Counted from the first letter of the stretch, positions 1 through 7,656 are shown. The stretch: 40,004 nt of DNA from Streptomyces roseus (GCF_001044425.1 NZ_LFML01000085.1:126916-166919), one strand, 5' to 3'. Notes: generated from the letters alone by a model not told the origin. A program made the numbers and translations.

Positions 1-31
1 TGGCCAGCGATGACGGCGCTGGTGCGGACAT
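1..31 (-). CDS. aceB: Malate synthase, N-terminal fragment (runs off the left edge)
   Basis: Only the first ten codons are in the window. The minus strand reads ATG at 31 with the residues MSAPAPSSLA, preceded by an AAGGAG ribosome binding site about 7 nt upstream. This N-terminus matches what I recall of Streptomyces malate synthase A. Malate synthase condenses glyoxylate with acetyl-CoA to malate, so it would use the glyoxylate released by the allantoin pathway encoded at 7.7-10.2 kb. A strong promoter and two predicted AllR operators lie upstream (160-201). The start codon and RBS are seen. The product is inferred from ten residues plus the shared operator and needs the neighbouring sequence. 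Confidence 0.6.
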   Translation of the reverse strand, partial: MSAPAPSSLA

Positions 32-85
32 ATCTGTCACTCCTTCAGCGGCGGTGCCTGGCGGCCGCGGGGAATGCTCGCGCAG

Positions 86-104
86 GGCGGCACGCAGTGC
101 CGCC
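86..104. other. Hairpin in the aceB leader
   Basis: A perfect 8-bp stem (GGCGGCAC at 86-93, GTGCCGCC at 97-104) with a 3-nt loop lies inside the predicted 135-nt untranslated leader of the malate synthase gene. It has no U-tract on either strand. It could affect translation or mRNA stability. No known riboswitch is recognised. Confidence 0.35.
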
Positions 105-159
105 GGGTGTGGAGAGTTCCGGGATACGGTCGCGGGCGCCGTCTGGGGGTTCAGGGCGC

Positions 160-201
160 TTCTGACCAGTGGATAGTAATTTCCTTATGGTGGAAGTTCA
201 A
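160..201 (-). promoter_or_regulatory. aceB promoter with two AllR-type operators
   Basis: On the minus strand, TTGAAC (201-196) and TACTAT (178-173) are separated by 17 bp, an excellent vegetative promoter with a start expected near 166. Two 15-bp motifs, TTCTGACCAGTGGAT (160-174) and TTCCTTATGGTGGAA (181-195, written on the plus strand), lie 21 bp apart. One fills the -35/-10 spacer and the other overlaps the -10 and start site. The same motif pair, with the same 21-bp offset and the same position relative to the boxes, is found before allR (7527-7570). A bound repressor here would block RNA polymerase. The link to AllR is inferred from motif identity and pathway logic. Confidence 0.7.
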
Positions 202-304
202 TGGTTTGTTGATGTCGAGATTCTCTGAGTCGACACACTCGGGATCCCGGTGGCCCTCAGTGCCACCTTCGTCACTGCCCGCTCAACCGTCGCCGGACCG
301 CCGC

Positions 305-919
305 TCAGGCCAGTCGTGCCAGGTCGGGCGGGGTGTCGATGTCGAAGGCCTCCGCGATGTCCCCGCATTCCACCAGCGTGAGCTCGTCCGCGTGATCCGT
401 CAGGTGCACCCGCGCGCCCTTGTCGCCGGTCGCCGTCGCCGCGATGTCCGCCCAGCGGTCCGCGCCGAAGAGCACCGGATGCCCGCGCTCCCCGCCGTAC
501 GCCGCCGCCACCAGGCTCGCGGGGGAGCGGTACGCCTCCCGGACCCGGGCCACGGCCGCCGGCCCGATGCCCGGCTGGTCCACCAGCGAGACGAGGGCCG
601 CGCCGGCGCCCGTACCGGCGAGCGAGGCGAGGCCGACGCGCAGGGACGAGCCCATGCCCTGCGCCCAGTCGGGGTTGTCGACCACCACGCAGCCGCTCAG
701 GTCCGCCCGCTCGCGGACCTCGGCCGCGGCGGCGCCGAGCACCACGTGGACCGGCCCGCAGCCCGCCTCGCGCAGCACCCGTACGGCGTTCTCGACCAGC
801 GGGCGGCCGCGGTACGGGAGCAGGGCCTTGGGGCGGCCCCCCAGGCGGCGGCCGCCGCCCGCCGCGAGGAGGAGGCCCGCGATCACCGGGCTCGGGGCTG
901 AGTGCGTGGTGGGTGGCAT
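305..919 (-). CDS. Molybdenum-cofactor-type nucleotidyltransferase (MobA/MocA-like NTP transferase)
   Basis: The 204-residue protein has the GT-A nucleotidyltransferase fold. The N-terminal nucleotide-binding signature LLLAAGGGRRLGGRPKALLP is at residues 16-35, VDQPG is the metal-binding region, and GHPVLF follows near residue 145. This family includes MobA and the CTP:molybdopterin cytidylyltransferases that finish the cofactor of xanthine dehydrogenase-type enzymes, which fits the purine/allantoin genes nearby. Exact nucleotide and acceptor are not readable from sequence. The ATG at 919 has only a weak RBS. A GTG at 886 forms a GTGA overlap with the stop of the upstream small gene and would give a 193-residue protein starting at the core fold, so the true start is uncertain. 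Confidence 0.8.
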   Translation of the reverse strand: MPPTTHSAPSPVIAGLLLAAGGGRRLGGRPKALLPYRGRPLVENAVRVLREAGCGPVHVVLGAAAAEVRERADLSGCVVVDNPDWAQGMGSSLRVGLASLAGTGAGAALVSLVDQPGIGPAAVARVREAYRSPASLVAAAYGGERGHPVLFGADRWADIAATATGDKGARVHLTDHADELTLVECGDIAEAFDIDTPPDLARLA

Positions 920-1077
920 GTCAGTGATTCTCGCCCCTGCCGTGCGGTGCGCGGGCGGCGCCCCAGAAGGCGTCGTACGGCGGCCAGGGCGGGCCCGAGG
1001 CGCAGCGGCTCGGAGATCCGGTTCTCGGCGGCGGCCGCCAAGGCGCGCTCGTCACGGTCGGTCAGAAAGGTGGACAT
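883..1077 (-). CDS. Small conserved-type hypothetical protein, 64 aa
   Basis: A 64-codon gene starts at ATG 1077 with a strong AAGGAG site 7-8 nt upstream, which decides this start over more distal ones. It begins MSTFLTDRDERALAAAAENR and then has a basic stretch (ALAAVRRLLGRRPRTARQGR); no membrane segment or known domain is seen. Its stop overlaps the GTG at 886 of the nucleotidyltransferase, so the two are probably co-transcribed and perhaps coupled. It is divergent from the MocR gene at 1165, and their shared upstream region holds GGCCAAT repeats. Function unknown. Confidence 0.6.
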   Translation of the reverse strand: MSTFLTDRDERALAAAAENRISEPLRLGPALAAVRRLLGRRPRTARQGRESLTCHPPRTQPRAR

Positions 1078-1090
1078 GGCCGTCTCCTTG

Positions 1091-1150
1091 CCAATCGGGG
1101 GCCAATACCGCGATTCTGGTCCCTCTATTGGCCTGGCCGGCAGGGCCAAT
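1091..1150. promoter_or_regulatory. GGCCAAT repeat array between divergent genes (predicted MocR operator)
   Basis: The 87-bp gap between the divergent small gene and the MocR regulator contains CCAAT at 1091-1095, GGCCAAT at 1100-1106, ATTGGCC at 1127-1133 and GGCCAAT at 1144-1150. The last two form an inverted repeat with 10 bp between arms; the first two are direct repeats 11 bp apart. MocR/GntR regulators commonly autoregulate from such divergent regions and often bind repeated half-sites. The repeats are seen; the assignment to this regulator is inferred. Confidence 0.5.
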
Positions 1151-1164
1151 CAGGGGAGGTTGGC

Positions 1165-2652
1165 ATGGCAAACGGGCGAATCGTCCACACGGCGGACAGG
1201 ACCATCGGCAGTCGCCAGCTCGCCGCCCTGCTGCCCTCCGGGGTCCTGGCCCGCCCCGGCTACCGCTCCCTCGCCGACGCCGTGCGGACGCTGATCCTCG
1301 ACGGCCGCATCGCCCTGCACGTACGGCTGCCCGCCGAGCGCGAGCTCGCCGAGGCGCTCGGCGCCAGCAGGGCCACCGTCACCGGGGCGTACGACCTGCT
1401 GCGCGAGAGCGGCTACGTCCGCAGCCGGCGCGGCTCCGGCACCTGGACCGAGCTCCCCGAGGGCCACGGCCCGGTCGGCGCGCACCTGCCGGTCGTCAGA
1501 GGCAGCCACCTCGCCGACGGCGATCGCGGGATCGACCTGGCCATCGCCGCCCTCGGCGCCCCCGAGGACAGCCTCACCGAGGCCCTCGCCTGGGCCGCTG
1601 CCCGGCTGCCCGCGCTCGCCCGCAGCCCCGGCTACCGCCCCTTCGGCCTGCCCGACCTGCGCAGCGCCATCGCCGAGCGGTTCACCCGGCGGGGCCTCGC
1701 GACCCGCCCCGAGCAGATCCTGGTCACGGCCGGCGCCCAGCAGGCGTTCTCGTTGGTCGTGAGCCTGCTGTGCGGGCCGGGGGACCGGGTGGTGACCGAG
1801 AGCCCGACGTACGCGAACGCCCTCGACGCCCTGCGGCACGCGCGGCTGCGCACCGGCTCGATCGCCGTGTCCGACGCGGGGTGGGACATGGAGATCGCCG
1901 AGTCCACGCTGCGCCAGACCGTGCCGAGACTGGCGTACGTGATCCCGGACTTCCACAATCCGACGGGCCTGCTGATGCCGCGGGAGCAGCGGCTGAGGCT
2001 CTTGGCCGCGACGCGCCGGACCGGGACGTGGCTGGTGGTCGACGAGACCATCGCCGACATCGCCCTGGACCTCCCCGCGCCGGCCCCGCTGGCCTCGCTG
2101 GCGCCGCCGGGCGGGGCCGAGCACGTGGTGACGATCGGCTCGCTCAGCAAGACGCACTGGGGCGGGCTGCGGGTGGGGTGGGTCCGGGCCACCGCCAAGG
2201 TGATCACGGAGCTGGCGGCGGTGAAGGTGGCCGCGGACATGACCGGCTCGGTCCTGGACCAGCTCGTGGCGCAGCCGCTGCTGGAGGGGCTGGAGCGGAC
2301 GCTGCCGGCACGGCTCGCCCGGTTGCGGGGGCAGCGGGAGGCGCTGGTCGCCGCGCTGGAGCGGCACGTTCCGCAGTGGTCGTGGGTACGCGCCCCGGGC
2401 GGCCTGTCGCTGTGGGTGGACCTGGGGGAGCCGGTGAGCTCGGCGCTGGCGGAGCGGGCCGGGGCCTGCGGCGTGCACATCGGGCGCGGGGCGCGGTTCG
2501 GGGTCGATCCCGGCACGTTCGAGCACCGGCTGCGGATTCCGTACACGCTGCCCCCGGACCGCCTGGAGGAGGCCGTACGCCGCCTCGCGGCCGCCTTCCA
2601 CGACGGAGTCCCGCTGGCTCCCGCGGTGGACCGGCCGCACTGGGTGGCCTGA
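1165..2652 (+). CDS. MocR-type transcriptional regulator (GntR HTH fused to aminotransferase-like domain)
   Basis: This 495-residue protein has an N-terminal GntR winged helix (about residues 30-100, with LPAERELAEALGASRATVTG as the recognition region) and a class I aminotransferase-like domain from about residue 115. The PLP-binding lysine is visible as Lys329 in the motif GSLSKTHWGG. MocR proteins sense PLP or a derived aldimine and activate or repress a divergent target. The start at ATG 1165 is set by a GGGGAGG site about 6 nt upstream. The divergent partner is the small gene plus nucleotidyltransferase unit, which is therefore the likely target. The effector cannot be told from sequence. 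Confidence 0.9.
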   Translation: MANGRIVHTADRTIGSRQLAALLPSGVLARPGYRSLADAVRTLILDGRIALHVRLPAERELAEALGASRATVTGAYDLLRESGYVRSRRGSGTWTELPEGHGPVGAHLPVVRGSHLADGDRGIDLAIAALGAPEDSLTEALAWAAARLPALARSPGYRPFGLPDLRSAIAERFTRRGLATRPEQILVTAGAQQAFSLVVSLLCGPGDRVVTESPTYANALDALRHARLRTGSIAVSDAGWDMEIAESTLRQTVPRLAYVIPDFHNPTGLLMPREQRLRLLAATRRTGTWLVVDETIADIALDLPAPAPLASLAPPGGAEHVVTIGSLSKTHWGGLRVGWVRATAKVITELAAVKVAADMTGSVLDQLVAQPLLEGLERTLPARLARLRGQREALVAALERHVPQWSWVRAPGGLSLWVDLGEPVSSALAERAGACGVHIGRGARFGVDPGTFEHRLRIPYTLPPDRLEEAVRRLAAAFHDGVPLAPAVDRPHWVA

Positions 2653-2672
2653 GGGCGGCAGGCGGCTCAGGC
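2647..2672. terminator. Weak bidirectional hairpin
   Basis: GCCTGAG (2647-2653) pairs with CTCAGGC (2666-2672) across a 12-nt loop. It overlaps the stop codon of the MocR gene and lies just before the 3' end of the convergent response regulator gene. It is a short stem without a U-tract, so termination is only possible. Confidence 0.35.
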
Positions 2673-2691
2673 AAGATCCGGAAGAGACGGC

Positions 2692-3321
2692 TCAGGGCGT
2701 GCGGATCAGGCGGCGGGAGGTGGCCGCGGCCACCGCCGCGGTGCGGGAGTCCACGCCCAGCTTCGCGTAGACGTGCACCAGGTGGGACTTGACCGTGGCC
2801 TGGCTCAGGAAGAGCTTCTTCGAGATCTGCTGGTTCGACAGGCCGTCCGCGACCAGCTGGAGCACCTCCAGCTCCCGCTTCGTCAGCGCCTCCGCCGGTG
2901 TGCGCATGCGGTCCATCAGACGCAGGGCCACCGCCGGGGCCAGCGCCGACTGGCCGGCCGCCGCCGTGCGGACCGCCGCCGCCAGCTCCTCCGGCGGGGC
3001 GTCCTTGAGCAGGTAGCCCGACGCGCCCGCCTCGACCGCCGCCAGGATGTCCGCGTCCGTGTCGTACGTGGTCAGGACCAGGACCCGGGGCGCCCCGGGG
3101 CGGGCCGTGATCGCCGCCGTCGCCGCCGATCCGTGCATGCCCGTACCGAACTGGAGGTCCATCAGGACCACGTCCACCGGCTCGGAGGCGGCCAGTTCCA
3201 CCGCCCGCTCGGCGGTGGCGGCCTCCGCGACCACCGCGAAGTCCGGCTCGGTGTCCAGCACCGCGCGCAGCCCGGCGCGGACCACCGGGTGGTCGTCGGC
3301 CAGCAGCAGGCGGATCGTCAT
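2692..3321 (-). CDS. NarL/LuxR-family response regulator
   Basis: A 209-residue regulator with a receiver domain (residues 1-120) whose acidic pocket is D9-D10 and phosphoacceptor is Asp55 in VVLMDLQFG, followed by a LuxR-type helix-turn-helix (about 140-205; LTKRELEVLQLVADGLSNQQ). The start ATG at 3321 overlaps the stop of the kinase gene by one base, so the pair is translationally coupled. It is expected to bind DNA after phosphorylation by the partner kinase. The divergent ABC exporter at 4653 is the obvious candidate target. Confidence 0.92.
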   Translation of the reverse strand: MTIRLLLADDHPVVRAGLRAVLDTEPDFAVVAEAATAERAVELAASEPVDVVLMDLQFGTGMHGSAATAAITARPGAPRVLVLTTYDTDADILAAVEAGASGYLLKDAPPEELAAAVRTAAAGQSALAPAVALRLMDRMRTPAEALTKRELEVLQLVADGLSNQQISKKLFLSQATVKSHLVHVYAKLGVDSRTAAVAAATSRRLIRTP

Positions 3322-4517
3322 CAGGAGGCCTCCAGGGGCAGCGGCAGGGTGACGGCCACGGCGGTGCCCTGGCCGGGGGAGGACTCGACCGTGAACAGGC
3401 CGCCGAGTGTCTCGGCCCGCGAGCGCATGGCCGGCAGCCCGAACCCGCCCTCCCCGGAAGGAGCCGAGGAGGGGTCGAAGCCGGTGCCGTCGTCGACGAC
3501 GTCCAGCGTCACCGAGGCGTCCATGAAGGTCAGGGTGATCTCGGCGCGGCCCGCGCGGGCGTGGCGCACCACATTGGCCAGCGCCGACTGCGCGATGCGC
3601 AGGAGGGCGACCTCGTACGGGGTGGGCAGGACCCGGGGCGCGCCGCTCAGGCAGAACCGGACCCGCGGCCCGGGCGCGGCCGCGCACAGCCGCTCCAGCG
3701 CGGCGGCGAGGGAGCCGTGCTCCAGATCGGGCGGGGTGAGGGCCCGTACGAATCGACGCGCCTCGGCGAGGTTGTCCTGCGCCGCCTGCCGGGCCCGGCC
3801 GATGTGGTCCAGGGCCGGGGCGTCCTGCGGAAGGGATCGCTCCGCCGCGCGGAGCAGGAGCTGGATCGAGGAGAGCCCCTGGGCCAGGGTGTCGTGGATC
3901 TCCCGGGCCAGACGTTCCCGTTCCGCCAGGATCCCGGCGTCGCGCTCGGCCGCGGCCAGCTCGGCGCGGGTGGCGATGAGCTCCTCGATCAGCTCGCGGC
4001 GGCGTTCGCTCTCGCGGTACAGCGCCTGGTAGCCCAGTACGGTCGCCACCGCCACGGCCCCGCCGAGCAGCGGTCCGAGGAACGCCCCCGGCGAGAGCGC
4101 GCCGCCCGGCGCGTGCGCCACGAAGCCGCCGATCGCCGCGCACGCGGTCACCGCGACGGCCGCGATCCCCCAGCGCAGCCGCAGCAGGTGCAGCTCCAGG
4201 AAGTACAGCGGGAACGCGATCCACAGCCCGTCGGGGGAGACCACCAGCAGCGCCGCCCAGGCCGCGCCCAGCCCGGACAGCCATACGGCCGCCGCCCGGG
4301 GCGAGCGGCGCACGGCGGGGGCCAGCACGCCCGCCGCGTACACGGCGGCCAGCGCCGCGCAGGCGGCGACCACCCACCCGGCGCGCGGCGCGGAATCGGT
4401 GACGGCCCGCCCGGCGGCCAGCGCAAGCAGCGCGAACAGCAGCCCGTGCAGGCACAGGCGCAGGACGCGCGTCACGGGCGTCAGGGGGCGGGGAGCGGGG
4501 GAGTGCGGATCAGCCAT
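3321..4517 (-). CDS. NarL-type sensor histidine kinase (HisKA_3 family)
   Basis: With the ATG at 4517 the protein has 398 residues. It has about five or six hydrophobic segments between residues 20 and 165, then a cytoplasmic dimerisation helix with the phosphoacceptor His208 in LAREIHDTLAQ, and a HATPase_c domain ending near SSPGQGTAVAVTLPL. No large extracellular loop is apparent, so the signal may be sensed in the membrane, as for kinases that sit beside ABC exporters. A TTG at 4559 in the same frame would add 14 residues. ATG 4517 is preferred, although no strong RBS precedes either start. Confidence 0.9.
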   Translation of the reverse strand: MADPHSPAPRPLTPVTRVLRLCLHGLLFALLALAAGRAVTDSAPRAGWVVAACAALAAVYAAGVLAPAVRRSPRAAAVWLSGLGAAWAALLVVSPDGLWIAFPLYFLELHLLRLRWGIAAVAVTACAAIGGFVAHAPGGALSPGAFLGPLLGGAVAVATVLGYQALYRESERRRELIEELIATRAELAAAERDAGILAERERLAREIHDTLAQGLSSIQLLLRAAERSLPQDAPALDHIGRARQAAQDNLAEARRFVRALTPPDLEHGSLAAALERLCAAAPGPRVRFCLSGAPRVLPTPYEVALLRIAQSALANVVRHARAGRAEITLTFMDASVTLDVVDDGTGFDPSSAPSGEGGFGLPAMRSRAETLGGLFTVESSPGQGTAVAVTLPLPLEAS

Positions 4518-4652
4518 GGGCCCGACCAGCGTAAAGGCGGGCCCGCGGCCGCCGGTCAATCGAAAGTTTGATGTCCGGATGCGTCCTTCGATACCAGGAT
4601 CGCCACCGTGGCGCGATGCCGGGCGGCCGCGCCGGAGACCAGGGTGGAGCTC
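4518..4652. promoter_or_regulatory. Divergent regulatory region between kinase and ABC exporter
   Basis: This 135-bp gap must hold promoters for both directions. It contains a perfect 13-bp palindrome, CGCCAC-C-GTGGCG (4601-4613), and a looser inverted repeat around ATCGAAAGTTTGAT (4559-4572). Either could be a response-regulator site. I could not fix -35 and -10 boxes with confidence. Confidence 0.35.
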
Positions 4653-5768
4653 ATGTTCGTCGCATGGAGAGATCTACGGTTCGCCAAGGGCCGCTTCGCC
4701 CTCATGGGCTCGGTCGTACTGCTGATCACGCTGCTGGTCGGCCTGCTGTCCGGGCTCACCGCCGGCCTGGCCCGGGAGAACGTCTCGGCCGTCACCGGAC
4801 TGCCCGCCGGCCACCTCGCCTTCGCCGCGCCCGCCGGGGAGCAGAAGGTGTCCTTCACCAACTCCCAGGTGCCGGAGCGGGCCTGGCGGGCCTGGCGTGC
4901 GCAGCCCGGTGTGAAGTCGGCGGAGCCGCTCGGCATCCGCACCACCAACGCCTCGGCCGGCGCCCGCACCGCCGCGGTCTCCGTCTTCGGCGTCGACCCG
5001 GCCGGCCCCCTCCCGCCGCGCGGCGCCGGCCTCGCCCCGGGGCGGGTGGTCCTCACCGAGAAGGCGGCGAAGGAGCTCGGCGGTCCGGGCGCCGGCGGCA
5101 AGCTGAGGATCGGCCCGCTGGAGCTGACCGTGGCCGCAGTCTCCGGCACCGCCGCCTACAGCCACACCCCGGTCGTCTGGATGGACCTCGGCGACTGGCA
5201 GCGCATCGGCACCTCCGGCACCCCCGGCACCTCCGGCACCTCCGGCACCTCCGGCGACACCCTCGCCACCGTGATCGCGCTCGACACCACCGCGGCGGTG
5301 GACCTCGCCGCCGGCGACCGGGCGGCCGGTACGAAGGCGCAGACGATCGACGAGGCGCTCGGCGCCATAGGGTCCTACCAGGCGGAGAACGGCTCGCTCC
5401 AGCTCATGCGCGGCTTCCTCTTCGCCATCTCCGCCCTGGTCATAGGGGCCTTCTTCACCGTCTGGACGATCCAGCGCAGCGGTGACATCGCCGTGCTGAA
5501 GGCCCTCGGAGCCTCCACCCCGTACCTCCTCAAGGACGCCCTCGGCCAGGCCGTGGTCATGCTCGCGATCGGCACCGGGCTCGGTACGGCGATCGCCGCC
5601 GGGTTCGGCGCGCTGATCAGCGGGGGCGACGTGCCCTTCGTCCTCGGCACCGCGACCGTCCTGGCGCCCGCCGCGATCATGATCGCGCTCGGCGCGCTGG
5701 GCGCGGCCCTGTCCATCCGGCGGATCACCGCCGTCGACCCCCTGACCGCCCTCGGGAGCGCCCGATGA
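4653..5768 (+). CDS. ABC transporter permease, FtsX/MacB-like
   Basis: A 371-residue permease with one N-terminal membrane segment (about residues 14-40), a long extracytoplasmic domain, and three C-terminal segments (about 250-275, 300-325, 335-360). This is the MacB_PCD/FtsX layout. ATG 4653 is chosen because GGTGGAG lies 5-6 nt upstream and the membrane segment then follows FVAWRDLRFAKGRF. The stop overlaps the ATPase start (ATGA). Such pairs export peptides or lipids or respond to membrane-active antibiotics; the substrate is not evident. Residues around 186-200 are a low-complexity Gly-Thr-Ser/Pro repeat encoded by a 9-bp tandem repeat. Confidence 0.88.
   Translation: MFVAWRDLRFAKGRFALMGSVVLLITLLVGLLSGLTAGLARENVSAVTGLPAGHLAFAAPAGEQKVSFTNSQVPERAWRAWRAQPGVKSAEPLGIRTTNASAGARTAAVSVFGVDPAGPLPPRGAGLAPGRVVLTEKAAKELGGPGAGGKLRIGPLELTVAAVSGTAAYSHTPVVWMDLGDWQRIGTSGTPGTSGTSGTSGDTLATVIALDTTAAVDLAAGDRAAGTKAQTIDEALGAIGSYQAENGSLQLMRGFLFAISALVIGAFFTVWTIQRSGDIAVLKALGASTPYLLKDALGQAVVMLAIGTGLGTAIAAGFGALISGGDVPFVLGTATVLAPAAIMIALGALGAALSIRRITAVDPLTALGSAR
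5208..5252 (+). repeat. 9-bp tandem repeat within the permease gene
   Basis: Five adjacent copies of GGCACCTCC (the second copy reads GGCACCCCC) encode Gly-Thr-Ser/Pro units in the extracytoplasmic domain of the permease. The unit length keeps the reading frame, so copy number can vary between strains without frameshift. Confidence 0.9.
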
Positions 5769-6475
5769 CCCTGCTCGTGCACGACGTCACGCTCACCTAC
5801 CCGGACGGTGAGAGCCGGCTCACCGCCCTCGACCGGGTCCGCCTGGAGGTGCCGGCGGGCACGCTGACCGCGGTGATCGGGCCCTCCGGTTCCGGCAAGT
5901 CCAGCCTGCTGGCCGTCGCCGCCACCCTGGTCACCCCGGACTCCGGGCAGGTGGTGGTGGCCGGCCAGGACACGGCCCGGCTGAGCGCGGCCGAGAAGTC
6001 GGCCCTGCGCCGGGAGAAGATCGGCATCGTCTTCCAGCAGCCGAACCTGCTGGCCTCGCTCACCGCCGCCGAGCAGCTCCAGGTGATGGCCCACCTGTCG
6101 GGCCGCCCCGCGCGGACGCTGCGCCGCCGGGCACTGGAGCTGCTGGACGCGGTCGGGCTGGCCGACAAGGCCGGGAAACGGCCCCACCAGCTCTCCGGTG
6201 GCCAGCGCCAGCGCGTCAACATCGCCCGCGCGCTGATGAACGAGCCGGCCGTGCTGCTGGTCGACGAGCCCACGAGCGCCCTGGACCACGAGCGGGGGGC
6301 GGCCGTCCTCGACCTGCTGGTCACCCTGACGCGCGAGCGCTCCACGGCCACCGTGCTGGTCACCCACGACCACGCCCACCTGGAGCGGATGGACCGGACG
6401 GCCACGATGACCGACGGCCGCCTGACGGAGCCGGCCCGGGAGGGTGCGGGGTCCGGGGCGGTCCCGGCCGCCTGA
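5765..6475 (+). CDS. ABC transporter ATP-binding protein (LolD/MacB-type)
   Basis: A 236-residue ATPase with Walker A GPSGSGKSS (about residues 39-47), Q-loop in FQQPNLLASLT, ABC signature LSGGQRQRVNIARAL, Walker B VLLVDEPTSALD and the switch histidine in LVTHDH. The ATG overlaps the permease stop by four bases. It energises the permease encoded just upstream, and a strong terminator follows. Export of an unknown substrate is inferred from the family. Confidence 0.93.
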   Translation: MTLLVHDVTLTYPDGESRLTALDRVRLEVPAGTLTAVIGPSGSGKSSLLAVAATLVTPDSGQVVVAGQDTARLSAAEKSALRREKIGIVFQQPNLLASLTAAEQLQVMAHLSGRPARTLRRRALELLDAVGLADKAGKRPHQLSGGQRQRVNIARALMNEPAVLLVDEPTSALDHERGAAVLDLLVTLTRERSTATVLVTHDHAHLERMDRTATMTDGRLTEPAREGAGSGAVPAA

Positions 6476-6491
6476 GCGCCCGTACGTACGG

Positions 6492-6535
6492 CGAAGGCCC
6501 CGGCCCCCGCGTGTCTGCGGGGGCCGGGGCCTTCG
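6492..6535. terminator. Strong bidirectional terminator
   Basis: A perfect 19-bp stem (6492-6510 with 6517-6535) and a 6-nt loop (GTGTCT) sit between the convergent ABC ATPase and allR genes. There is no U-tract, as is usual in Streptomyces, but the stability and position make termination in both directions very likely. Confidence 0.9.
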
Positions 6536-6559
6536 TACGGACGGGCTCGCGGCCGGAAC

Positions 6560-7363
6560 CTACGCGGGGTTCTGGCTCTGCAGCGCCACCGACAGCTCGG
6601 CCGCGACGTTCTGCAGGATCGGCACGAAGGACTCGGCCACGGCCTCGGTCACCCGGCCCGCCGGTCCCGAGATGGAGATCGCGGCGGCGGTCGGCGAGTT
6701 CGGCACCGACACGGCCAGGCAGCGGACCCCTATCTCCTGCTCGTTGTCGTCGACCGCGTAGCCGGACTTGCGCACGTGCTCCAGGGCCTCCAGGAAGCCC
6801 TCCGGAGTGGTGATGGTCTTCTCGGTCGCGGCCGGCATCCCGGTGCGCGCCAGCAGCGCCCGGACCTCGTCGGCGGGCGTGTACGCGAGCAGCGCCTTGC
6901 CCACGCCGGTGGAGTGCGGCAGCACCCGGCGGCCGACCTCGGTGAACATGCGCATGGAGTGCTTGGAGGGCACCTGGGCGACGTAGACGATCTCGTCCCC
7001 GTCGAGCAGGGCCATGTTGGCCGTCTCGCCGGTCTCCTCGACCAGCCGGGCCAGGTAGGGGCGCGCCCAGGTCCCCAGCAGGCGCGACGCGGACTCGCCG
7101 AGGCGGATCAGGCGGGGGCCGAGGGAGTACCGTCGGTTGGGCTGCTGCCGCACGTAGCCGCATGCCACCAGGGTGCGCATGAGGCGGTGGATGGTGGGCA
7201 GCGGCAGACCGCTGGCGGTGGAGAGCTCACTGAGGCCGACCTCGCCCCCGGCGTCGGCCATGCGTTCAAGCAGATCGAAGGCGCGCTCAAGGGACTGAAC
7301 GCCACCGCTGGCGGCGGTGGGCTTCGCGGAAGCGTCGGTGGTGCTGGCGCTGGACGTCGGCAC
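6560..7363 (-). CDS. allR: IclR-family repressor of allantoin catabolism
   Basis: A 267-residue IclR regulator. The N-terminal winged helix spans about residues 22-85 (VQSLERAFDLL and LPLPTIHRLMRTL), and the effector-binding domain fills the rest (HSTGVGKALLAYTP is the typical IclR core). The GTG start at 7363 has an AAAGGACC site upstream. It is divergent from allantoinase, the arrangement known for AllR, which in characterised cases is released by an intermediate such as allantoate or glyoxylate. Its own predicted promoter holds two copies of the 15-bp motif, so it should autoregulate. The first 20 residues are a Ser/Ala-rich tail. Confidence 0.88.
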   Translation of the reverse strand: MPTSSASTTDASAKPTAASGGVQSLERAFDLLERMADAGGEVGLSELSTASGLPLPTIHRLMRTLVACGYVRQQPNRRYSLGPRLIRLGESASRLLGTWARPYLARLVEETGETANMALLDGDEIVYVAQVPSKHSMRMFTEVGRRVLPHSTGVGKALLAYTPADEVRALLARTGMPAATEKTITTPEGFLEALEHVRKSGYAVDDNEQEIGVRCLAVSVPNSPTAAAISISGPAGRVTEAVAESFVPILQNVAAELSVALQSQNPA

Positions 7364-7526
7364 GGCGCGGTCCTTTCGGTGCTGGCAGGCAAGGAAGCAG
7401 CCTACCGGTCGGTCGGCGTCGGCCCTAGAGCCGGGGCGAGGCCGTCCCCGCCGGTCAGATGGGGTTTGTCCGGGTCGCGGACCTCCTCGGGAAGTTACCC
7501 GTCCGCCCCCGGTGGTGGTAGCTACA

Positions 7527-7570
7527 TTCTGGATAGTGAAATCCTAATTCCATCTTGTGGAAACATCCAA
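7527..7570 (-). promoter_or_regulatory. allR promoter with two AllR-type operators
   Basis: On the minus strand TTGGAT (7570-7565) and TAGGAT (7546-7541) are 18 bp apart. The motif TTCCATCTTGTGGAA (7548-7562, a perfect TTCCA-N5-TGGAA palindrome) fills the spacer, and TTCTGGATAGTGAAA (7527-7541) overlaps the -10 end and start site. The motifs start 21 bp apart, as in the aceB promoter. Confidence 0.7.
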
Positions 7571-7656
7571 TTGCGGCACAGGTGTGTCGGTGCTCCGTCC
7601 GGCGGCTCTTGACTGGCCCCGGCTCGGCGGCGAGACTCCGTCAACAGAACGTTGAA

